The position numbers and the translations under genes were made by a program. 5,856 nucleotides of DNA, from assembly GCA_030042885.1 (NCBI GenBank), contig JASHYW010000196.1, positions 1 through 5,856 of the forward strand. The letters are read 5' to 3'. The notes under the pieces were generated by a model, which did not search any database, was not told the DNA's origin, and saw nothing but the letters and a program-made list of their open reading frames with translations. Shown one piece after another: positions 1 to 4,916 of the stretch. Source of the DNA: Streptosporangiaceae bacterium. Its GTDB lineage: Bacteria; Actinomycetota; Actinomycetes; Streptosporangiales; Streptosporangiaceae. Every line of letters begins with the position of its first letter. Position 1 is the first letter of the stretch.

Positions 1-186
1 CGCCACCACCCTGCCATCACGCAGGGTCTCCTCCCAAGCCAGGGCGCCAACCTCCACCAGGTAAGTCGACCGCGCAGCTGTTGCCCGCCCCAGGGCCAGA
101 GTGCCTCCGGAGTCAGACCAAAGGTCCCTGGCGCAGCCGAGGCCATGATGCGGGCGGACGGCCGCGATGATGCGGCCGGCGGCGCA
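1..186 (-). pseudogene. Partial minus-strand coding remnant without a start codon, runs off left edge
   Basis: Reading the minus strand from the in-frame TGA at 189-187, the frame stays open to the window edge. It includes a protein-like stretch, LVEVGALAWEETLRDGRVVA, with G/C-biased third positions. No ATG, GTG or TTG occurs near the beginning of the frame. The only SD-like string, GGAGG near 105-110, precedes in-frame CTG codons by 4-10 bases. The product is therefore either a gene using a rare CTG start or a remnant whose 5' end is broken. I do not recognise a family. The plus strand is also open here, but its translation is rich in Gln, Ser, Pro and Arg and looks less like protein. The C-terminus lies outside the window, and coding status is uncertain. 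Confidence 0.3.
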
Positions 187-198
187 TCATCGCGGCCG
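159..198 (-). terminator. Perfect 16-bp hairpin, candidate terminator after the MBL-like gene
   Basis: Positions 159-174 and 183-198 are exact reverse complements (16 bp each) around an 8-nt loop, gccggcgg. The stem starts 8 bp beyond the stop codon of the minus-strand MBL-like gene. No T-run follows on the minus strand, which is common for actinobacterial stem-only terminators. A 9-mer, atgatgcgg, in the left arm (167-175) also occurs as a direct copy at 145-153. The hairpin overlaps the start of the left-edge coding remnant. The structure is certain; its role as a terminator is inferred from position. Confidence 0.6.
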
Positions 199-206
199 CA
201 AGGCGA

Positions 207-833
207 CTATCGGCGTGGCGGGAGTTCGTAGGTCCGGCCCGGCAGCCCCCATTCGCCGAACGGCGCGGACTGCCCGGCGTCCATCGCGCGAAGCGCAGGC
301 CGGCCGATGTGGGCGAAAACGAGCCTGCGAACCTGGTGTTCCCTGGCCTGGACGGCGACTTCCAGGGCGGGCATGTGCCCGCCGGTGCCGCGGGCGAAGC
401 GGATCGGCCGGTCCCAGCCGGCCGCCTCGCCGAACATCAGGTCCACTCCCGCCGCCCAGGCGGGGAAAACCCAGAACTCGGGTGCCCAGGCAGCCGAAGC
501 GGCAGGCATGCGCAGCAGATACCCCCATGTGGGATGGCTGGTGTGGGTAACCCGGTGCGGCTCGATAACCAGGTCAGCTAGGGCGGTGGCAGCCACGCGC
601 GGTCGCAGTCCGCGGGCCTCGGCCAGCGCCCGCAGCTCGCGGCGCAACTCGCTCTGGTCGTCGCTGACCAGCCAGGCCGCGAGCCGGCCGGATGGCTCGG
701 CACCCGGTCCGCCGTCGATCATGACCTGCTGGCGGCGGTACCTGACCAGCAGCCCGGCCGGCGGGTAGCGGGGCGAGTTCATCGCGCCCACGCCGAGCAG
801 CGTCAGCCGCAGCCGGGGCGTCACCGATGCCAT
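207..833 (-). CDS. MBL-fold-like protein lacking the HxHxDH metal motif
   Basis: This 208-residue protein starts at ATG 833, 8 nt after an SD (GGAAGG). An upstream start at 1004 in the same frame would only add Arg/Ser-rich sequence overlapping the preceding gene. The N-terminal beta strand LTLLGVGAMNSP, a second strand ending in IDGGPG (about 39-44), the stretch GTGGHMPALEVA (149-160) and LVFAHIGRP (171-179) resemble the order of a metallo-beta-lactamase fold. The HxHxDH signature expected soon after the D40-G-G turn is absent: the corresponding segment reads AWLVSDDQSEL (about 53-63). His97, His100, His153 and His175 remain as possible ligands. It may be a non-metal or altered-metal member, or only a structural homologue. 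It is probably cytoplasmic, since there is no signal peptide. It is the second gene of an operon, 22 bp after the 64-residue ORF. The substrate is unknown. Confidence 0.75.
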   Translation of the reverse strand: MASVTPRLRLTLLGVGAMNSPRYPPAGLLVRYRRQQVMIDGGPGAEPSGRLAAWLVSDDQSELRRELRALAEARGLRPRVAATALADLVIEPHRVTHTSHPTWGYLLRMPAASAAWAPEFWVFPAWAAGVDLMFGEAAGWDRPIRFARGTGGHMPALEVAVQAREHQVRRLVFAHIGRPALRAMDAGQSAPFGEWGLPGRTYELPPRR

Positions 834-841
834 ACTCGGGC

Positions 842-847
842 CCTTCC
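842..847 (-). promoter_or_regulatory. Ribosome binding site of the MBL-like gene
   Basis: GGAAGG on the minus strand, 8 nt before ATG 833. It fixes the start at 833 rather than the longer in-frame start at 1004, and lies inside the 22-bp gap after the upstream small gene. Confidence 0.65.
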
Positions 848-855
848 GGGTCCGG

Positions 856-1050
856 TCAGTGGCGAAGGTCCTGACCGGCGACACTGCCCGGGCGCGGGGA
901 CCGCCCGGCCGGGACAAGCGCCTCGGTGAACTCCTGCAGCCAGGCCGACTGCTCGGCGTCGAGCCGCGGCAGGCTGCGCAGCAGCTCCGCAGTCTCCGCT
1001 TCAAGGAGCCGTATCGCGGCCAACGTTCGTTCGGCGTGCCCGTATGACAC
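856..1050 (-). CDS. Small helical protein, 64 residues, first gene of operon with MBL-like protein
   Basis: It starts with GTG at 1050, preceded by a perfect GGAGGT 5 nt upstream, the best ribosome binding site attached to a clear start codon in the window. The N-terminal two thirds are Leu/Glu/Ala-rich and predicted helical (for example TLAAIRLLEAETAELLRSL), consistent with a short coiled coil or helical hairpin. The last 15 or so residues are Gly/Pro/Arg-rich and probably disordered. There is no signal peptide or membrane segment. It ends 22 bp before the MBL-like gene and is very likely co-transcribed with it. I do not recognise the family. A partner or regulator role for the neighbour is possible but rests only on adjacency. 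Confidence 0.65.
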   Translation of the reverse strand: MSYGHAERTLAAIRLLEAETAELLRSLPRLDAEQSAWLQEFTEALVPAGRSPRPGSVAGQDLRH

Positions 1051-1283
1051 GATCTACCTCCGCAGCGTCGCTAGGCTGACTGGCGCCCCGCATCCAGGTT
1101 CCGCAGGCTCAGCGCACGGTGCCTAGTGGCTTTGGTCCTTCGTGCCCGGCCACGGACCGTCATGAGGGAACGGGCGCGGCGGGAATAGCTGACCAGGGCG
1201 TGCGTTGAGCGTAGAGAGATGTTTTGCTCTCGACGAGAACGATCCTGTGTATCCCGCCGCCCACTCGACCTCGGTATCAGCTC
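1051..1283. promoter_or_regulatory. Divergent intergenic region between the MBL operon and FUSC gene
   Basis: These 233 bp lie between two genes pointing away from each other, so promoters for both must be here or nearby. The minus-strand SD is at 1056-1061. An 11-bp odd palindrome, TCTCGACGAGA, sits at 1228-1238, roughly 50 bp before the FUSC start, and a TTGAGC at 1205-1210 could act as a -35 element. No -10 box stands out on either strand. Nothing else coding is supported here: a long minus-strand open frame crossing it is a composition shadow of the FUSC gene. Confidence 0.5.
1056..1061 (-). promoter_or_regulatory. Perfect Shine-Dalgarno of the 64-residue ORF
   Basis: GGAGGT on the minus strand, 5 nt before the GTG at 1050. 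It is strong enough to decide the start codon and to support the small ORF as a genuine gene. Confidence 0.75.
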
Positions 1284-2576
1284 ATGAAAGGTTTCCCGGT
1301 CCGTCCCGTCCCCGGCGAGGGAGTCAGCGAGGCAGCCAAGGCGGTCGCCAGGCGCCAGGCCGAGCAGCTCACGCTGGTGCGCCGCCGGGCCCAGCCGACC
1401 GCGGTGTACATCACCCGGATGACCATCACGGCGGTGGCCGCCTACCTGCTCGCGCTGCAGCTGCCCGGCGCGTCGTCTCGCTCGATGATCGCCCCGCTGA
1501 CCGCGCTGCTCGTGGTGCAGGCGACGCTGTTCCACACCATCCGCAGCGCCATCCAGCGGGTGATCGGGGTCACCGCCGGCGTGCTGGCCGCGGTCGCGGT
1601 CTCCGCGTACGTCCCGTTCAGCTGGTGGGTGCTCGGCCTGCTCATCGCGGGCACGCTGGCGCTCGGCCTGGTGCTCCGGCTCCGCGAGGACACCCTGGAG
1701 GTGCCGATCAGCGCGATGCTGATCTTCGCGGTCGACTCGCACGCGTACGCCGTCAGCCGCATCACAGAAACGCTCGTCGGGACCGCGGCCGGGCTGGCCG
1801 CCGGCCTGATCTTCGCCCCGCTGAAGGTACAGCCCGCCAGGGACGCGATCGGCGACCTGACCCGCCAGATGGCCGACCTCCTCGGCGAGATGGCGGCGGG
1901 CCTGGCTGAGGCGCCCGACCCGCGGCGCGCGGCCGAGTGGCTGGACCGCACCCGGGCGCTGCGCGGCGAGATCGAGCGGCTGGACGACGCGCTCGGCCAG
2001 GCCGAGGAGAGCGTGCGGCTGAACCCGCGGCGGCTCCGCGTCCCCGACCCGGCCGCGGGCCTGCGCGACGGCGTGGACACGCTGGAGCGGGCCGCCACCG
2101 ACCTGCGCGTGCTGGCCCGATCGGTGGCCGACAGCGCGCGGCTGGACAGCGAAGACAGCCCGGTCAAGGACCCGGAGACCCGGGCCAGGCTCGCCGCCGT
2201 CATCGCCGAGCTGGCCGGCGCGGTGCGCGCCTACGGCCAGCTCATCGAGGCCGACCCCGAGCCCGCCAGCGTCCCGGCGGGGCTGGATACAGGGGCCGAG
2301 CCGCTCGCGGCGGAGCTTGAGGATCATCTGGAGGAGGCCCAGCGCCAGCAGGACCGGCTGGCCGACCTGCTGCGCACCGACCCGGCCGAACGCCCGGACG
2401 GATGGCCGTTGCGCGGCGAGATCCTCGCCCACGTCGACCGGTTGCGCAGCGAGCTTCAGCCCAGGCCGCTGGCGCAGGACCAGGCGAGAAGGCCGTTGCG
2501 GATGCCGCGCGTCCGGCCCCGGCAGCACCGCGCCCGGCGCAGGAGCCCGCGGTCACGTGCAAAGCAGAGCGCCTGA
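1284..2576 (+). CDS. FUSC / aromatic acid exporter family membrane protein
   Basis: From ATG 1284 this encodes 430 residues. The N-terminus carries a basic amphipathic helix (EAAKAVARRQAEQL, about 16-29) followed by the membrane entry QPTAVYITRMTITAVAAYLL. Hydrophobic segments lie at about 47-60, 68-83, 93-110, 114-131, 140-150 and 160-178, giving the six-helix unit of FUSC/ArAE transporters. Residues after about 185 are a long cytoplasmic domain of charged helices with coiled-coil character (for example AELEDHLEEAQRQQDRLADL). Members of this family are proton-driven or accessory exporters of aromatic or other organic acids; the substrate here is unknown. No SD precedes 1284. A TTG at 1224 is in frame but adds a Pro/Arg-rich leader unlike protein. 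The last 30 or so residues are strikingly Arg/Pro-rich. It is convergent with the LLM oxidoreductase, 29 bp away. Confidence 0.85.
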   Translation: MKGFPVRPVPGEGVSEAAKAVARRQAEQLTLVRRRAQPTAVYITRMTITAVAAYLLALQLPGASSRSMIAPLTALLVVQATLFHTIRSAIQRVIGVTAGVLAAVAVSAYVPFSWWVLGLLIAGTLALGLVLRLREDTLEVPISAMLIFAVDSHAYAVSRITETLVGTAAGLAAGLIFAPLKVQPARDAIGDLTRQMADLLGEMAAGLAEAPDPRRAAEWLDRTRALRGEIERLDDALGQAEESVRLNPRRLRVPDPAAGLRDGVDTLERAATDLRVLARSVADSARLDSEDSPVKDPETRARLAAVIAELAGAVRAYGQLIEADPEPASVPAGLDTGAEPLAAELEDHLEEAQRQQDRLADLLRTDPAERPDGWPLRGEILAHVDRLRSELQPRPLAQDQARRPLRMPRVRPRQHRARRRSPRSRAKQSA

Positions 2577-2605
2577 ACGGCGCGGGCCGCGCGGGCGGCG
2601 ATTCG
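2577..2605. terminator. Short GC-rich convergent junction with weak hairpin
   Basis: The 29 bp between the two convergent stop codons contain GCGCG-GGC-CGCGC (2580-2592), a 5-bp stem with a 3-nt loop. It is the only dyad in the gap and could serve both genes as a terminator, but it is short and has no T-run. Tentative. Confidence 0.3.
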
Positions 2606-3475
2606 TCACGGCCGGGGCGGGGGGCCCTGCTCCACCCGGCGCACCATGGGCTCGGCGCGCTCAAGGTCGTCCCAGATGCACTCCGCCCACCAGGTCGCGC
2701 CCGCCTGCTCGAGCGGCCCCACCAGGTCCGCCGCGGCGGCGGGCTCTGCCGGGCTCGTGCCGGACATGACCAGGTCAAAGGGCTCTTTGTGGATGCCTGC
2801 TGCGGCCCTTTGCCCGCGGAGGAAGAAGGCAATCTCGCCGACCGTGACGGCGTCCGGCTGCCGCGGCTTGCGCTCCTGGCCCGCGAGGAGGATGGGCGCG
2901 GCGCCGTCCCAGCGGGCCGCGCGGCGCATCGGCGGCCTGGCGGGCCACTCACCGCCGACCCAGACCGGCACCCGCGGCCGCTGCACGGGCGTGGGCAGGA
3001 ACGCCACGTCCTCGACCACCACGTGCTGGCCGCGGAAGGTCACCGGCTCGCCCGACCACAGCAGGTTCAGCGCTTCCAGGCTCTCGTCCAGGCGCGCGGC
3101 CAGGTCCTTCGGGTCGGTGGGCTCGCCGAAGCTACCGAACTCGTCGGGTATCGGAGCGCCGAGGCCGACGCCCAGGATCATCCGGCCGCCGGTGAGCCGG
3201 TCCAGGGTGGTCACCTCCCGGGCCAGCTTGGACACCCGCCGCCGCGCCAGCGGGGTGATCATCGTGCCGAGCCGGATCCGTTCGGTGGACAAGGCGGCGG
3301 CGGTCAGCAGCACCCACGGGTCCGCGATCGTCCGCCGCAGTTCCTTGCGGTGCGTGATGTGATCCCAGACGAACAGCCCGTCCCAGCCGGCGCCCTCGGC
3401 GCGCCGCGCCAGGTCGGCGACCACGCGCGGGTTGGCGAAGTCACCGAAGTTCGGCACATCGACAGCGAAGCGCAT
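2606..3475 (-). CDS. LLM-class flavin-dependent oxidoreductase (luciferase-like)
   Basis: A 289-residue TIM-barrel oxidoreductase from ATG 3475. The N-terminus MRFAVDVPNFGD, the motif GWDGLFVWDHI (30-40), ALSTERIRLGTMITPLARRR (61-80), the helix and strand TLDRLTGGRMILGVGLG (90-106) and PVWVGG (170-175) are the conserved landmarks of the bacterial luciferase-like family, which uses FMN or F420. The length is normal to slightly short. The cofactor cannot be settled by eye; in actinomycetes both occur. Extending the frame upstream to 3667 gives only Pro/Gly/Arg-rich sequence, so 3475 is preferred although the SD (GAGG) is only 2 nt from the ATG. It is transcribed divergently from the DUF1349-like stub and converges on the FUSC gene. 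The substrate is unknown. Confidence 0.9.
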   Translation of the reverse strand: MRFAVDVPNFGDFANPRVVADLARRAEGAGWDGLFVWDHITHRKELRRTIADPWVLLTAAALSTERIRLGTMITPLARRRVSKLAREVTTLDRLTGGRMILGVGLGAPIPDEFGSFGEPTDPKDLAARLDESLEALNLLWSGEPVTFRGQHVVVEDVAFLPTPVQRPRVPVWVGGEWPARPPMRRAARWDGAAPILLAGQERKPRQPDAVTVGEIAFFLRGQRAAAGIHKEPFDLVMSGTSPAEPAAAADLVGPLEQAGATWWAECIWDDLERAEPMVRRVEQGPPPRP

Positions 3476-3488
3476 GACCTCATGCTCG

Positions 3489-3518
3489 CACGGCGCCGCG
3501 GGCCTCGGGCCCGCCGTG
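3489..3518. promoter_or_regulatory. Bulged inverted repeat in a divergent promoter region
   Basis: Between the LLM start (3475) and the GTG at 3564, CGGGCC (3499-3504) pairs with GGCCCG (3508-3513) around a 3-nt loop. An outer pair, CACGG (3489-3493) with CCGTG (3514-3518), extends it with a bulge on the left side only. The 8-mer cgcacggc occurs directly repeated at 3487-3494 and 3520-3527, flanking the dyad. It could be an operator for the divergent pair, or chance in GC-rich DNA. Confidence 0.3.
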
Positions 3519-3563
3519 GCGCACGGCAGCCGGCCGTCCCGTATGACGTGGCACACTACCCGG

Positions 3564-3716
3564 GTGACCGCACTGAGATTGCCCGGTCTGCCGTTCCCGC
3601 TCGAGCCCGCCGGGAGCCCGCCGCCTGGCTGCCGGGTGCTGCACGGAGCGCTGATCCGCACGAGCACAGGCAGACCATCAGCTATCCGCGCGGGCGATGA
3701 GCCGACGCCGGTCTAG
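3564..3716 (+). pseudogene. Truncated DUF1349-like N-terminal stub
   Basis: From GTG 3564 a 50-residue frame reads LRLPGLPFPLEP, then CRVLHGALIRTSTGRPSA, and ends in GDEPTPV before TAG. The LP-LPFPL opening followed by a short 'RVL-GAL-T' strand resembles, from memory, the N-terminus of DUF1349 (concanavalin-like jelly-roll) proteins, which are normally around 190 residues. If so, about three quarters of the protein is missing and the stop codon has replaced the jelly-roll core. Its 3' end overlaps the minus-strand 64-residue ORF by 39 bp. No SD is visible. It is divergent from the LLM gene by 88 bp, so the 5' end may be in its original place. The family assignment is tentative; it could also be a chance frame. 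Confidence 0.35.
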
Positions 3717-3872
3717 CTCGGCGTCGATGGCGCTCAGGTAGGCCAGAATCGCCGCGCGGGCTGGTGAGTCCGGCCTGGCCAGCGACAGGCCGGCTGCCAG
3801 CTCGCCGCTTGTGCGCTGAAGCTCTCCAGTCGTCAGCCCACGGACGTCAGGCCAGCCGTCAGGGTCAGGCAT
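3678..3872 (-). CDS. Small conserved actinobacterial-type protein, 64 residues
   Basis: From ATG 3872 the product is a 64-residue helical protein. It begins with the acidic/Trp-containing MPDPDGWPDVRGLTTGEL and continues into two Ala/Leu-rich helices (ELAAGLSLARPDSP, then AAILAYLSAIDAELDRRR). From memory this pattern (LTT-EL, LARP-SP, hLShIDAEL) recurs in short hypothetical proteins of actinomycetes, often in tandem with another small helical protein. Its ATG lies inside the last codons of the upstream frame: ATGCCTGA at 3872-3865 contains both the start and the upstream stop, the classic translational-coupling arrangement. Because the upstream gene is frameshifted, expression may now be impaired. 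No strong SD of its own is seen. Function is unknown. Confidence 0.65.
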   Translation of the reverse strand: MPDPDGWPDVRGLTTGELQRTSGELAAGLSLARPDSPARAAILAYLSAIDAELDRRRLIARADS

Positions 3873-4126
3873 CGGCCAGCCTGGCGCGGTCTTCCTCGGC
3901 TATCACGGCGTCCAGCCTAGCTTGCAGGTGACCTATCGACGTTCCAGCAGCCGCATCTGCGCCTCGTTGTGGCGGTCGCCGGCGGCCACGGGGAGGTTGT
4001 CAAGCCTGGGCGATCTGGGCCGGCGGTGAGCATGATGTTGTCAGCGGCGATGTTCTCCTCGACGCGGCGGAGGCAGTAGTCCCGGCGCTCAACGGCCAGC
4101 TCTGCGCGGATTGACGCTCGGCTCAG
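3865..4126 (-). pseudogene. Frameshifted small helical gene upstream of and overlapping the 64-residue ORF
   Basis: Three successive minus-strand frames join into one coherent helical protein of about 87 residues. The first frame begins LSRASIRAELAVERRDYCLR and continues through RRVEENIAADNIMLTA. The second supplies LDNLPVAAGDRHNEAQMRLL up to a TAG at 3935-3933. The third supplies IGHLQARLDAVIAEEDRARL and ends ADA at the TGA 3867-3865. Breaks lie near 4001-4015 and 3935-3955. A perfect AAGGAGG (4141-4135) stands 8 nt before the first frame, but the codon there is CTG, and the codon before it GTC, so a standard start is missing. Read without frameshifts, a 69-codon CTG-initiated frame would end at TAG 3919-3917. 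I do not know the family's function; the charged helices suggest a coiled coil. Confidence 0.55.
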
Positions 4127-4134
4127 GACGGGCG

Positions 4135-4141
4135 CCTCCTT
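4135..4141 (-). promoter_or_regulatory. Perfect Shine-Dalgarno left in front of the broken minus-strand gene
   Basis: AAGGAGG on the minus strand, ideally spaced (8 nt) to a CTG at 4126 but with no ATG, GTG or TTG in frame at the right distance. It supports the idea that a real gene started here. Confidence 0.5.
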
Positions 4142-4164
4142 ACCCGTCAGGCGCCCGTGCCGCC

Positions 4165-4831
4165 ATGCCGCCGCACCGGGGCCGGCGGCGGTGGCCGGCG
4201 TGGGTCACGCCGCTGGCGGCAGCCGTCGCGGTCCTGATCATCGTGGCCGGGACGCTGACCGCCTACCGCGCTCTCCGGCGCGGCGGAGCGGCAGCCGACG
4301 ACAGGAACGTCCTCCTCACGCCCCCCGTCGTACTACGCGGTCACGGTCAGCGGGGATGTCGTCAGCTACACCTCGGGCGGTACCCAGTACTCCAGCAGCG
4401 TGCTGGGCCGGTCCATCCAGATCCGCGCGACCGCCACCGGGAAGCTCGTGGCCGCGGTCAGCCCGCCAGGGCCGTACAACGACTTCGTCCTGCTGACCGG
4501 TACTCCGGAGGGCCGCACCTTTGTTTTCGGCGCGGAGCGGTACTGGGGGTTCCGCGGCGCCACGTCTCCCCTCACCGGCGCACTCGACCCGACGGCACCG
4601 CTCAGGTTCGTCCTGCTGCGCCCCACCGCTGACGGCCTCGCACGCTGGTCCGCGCTGTCTGTTCCGTTCGCGATCTTGCCCGGGCAACGGCCGAGCATCG
4701 CGCTCTCGCCGGACGGCACCATGCTGGCCGTGGCCTACGGCGGCGGCGGACAGGCCGCGATCCTGCGGGTGGTCACGCTGGCCACCGGCCAGGAGGACGC
4801 CACGGCGGTTCCGCCCCATATGACCTGGTAG
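4165..4831 (+). pseudogene. Membrane-anchored beta-propeller-like protein, frameshifted and truncated
   Basis: The first frame, from ATG 4165 (or TTG 4111), gives a basic N-terminus (RGRRRWPAW), one membrane helix (about residues 13-34, TPLAAAVAVLIIVAGTLTAY) and a short linker to RNVLLTPP. After that it degenerates into Arg/His/Pro-rich sequence. At the six-C run 4321-4326 the neighbouring frame takes over with PPSYYAVTVSGDVVSY, IQIRATATGKLVAAVSPPG, a Phe/Tyr-rich segment and LSPDGTMLAVAYGGGG, a WD40/Lpq-type propeller blade signature. It stops at TAG 4829-4831, at about 220 residues, although such proteins usually run to 300 or more. This matches a common actinomycete family of single-pass proteins with an extracytoplasmic propeller-like domain. 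The frameshift could be real or a homopolymer sequencing error; the early stop is separate evidence of decay. Confidence 0.65.
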
Positions 4832-4916
4832 GCAACCCGAACGCGCTGGCTGCCACCGCCCGGGCGGTCAGCGCTTCGGGACACCAGCTTCTGGCAGATG
4901 CTGGCATCCTGGTGGC

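Noticed and set aside
207..1004. Longer 265-residue version of the MBL-like protein
   Set aside because: The extra 57 residues are Arg/Ser/Pro-rich, overlap the 64-residue ORF in another frame, and an SD sits exactly before ATG 833.
1214..1231. GAGAG...CTCTC dyad upstream of the FUSC gene
   Set aside because: Only 5 bp arms; too short to claim as a terminator or attenuator.
1442..2203. 253-codon Ser/Arg-rich minus-strand frame
   Set aside because: Ser/Arg/Ala-rich composition shadow inside the FUSC gene; no start context or domain.
1071..2528. Long minus-strand open frame of 485 codons opposite the FUSC gene
   Set aside because: Its translation is Arg/Gly/His/Gln-rich with no hydrophobic core pattern, typical of the antisense shadow of a GC-rich gene; the plus strand shows clear membrane helices and family features.
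2402..3700. 432-codon plus-strand frame opposite the LLM gene
   Set aside because: It is the antisense of a well-recognised luciferase-like protein and lacks any protein-like segmentation; it is low in hydrophobic strands and rich in Arg, Gly and Pro.
4316..4819. Minus-strand frames of 167 and 118 codons opposite the propeller-like region
   Set aside because: The plus strand has recognisable blade motifs (LSPDGTMLAV), and the minus-strand products are Arg/Gly/Pro-rich without pattern.
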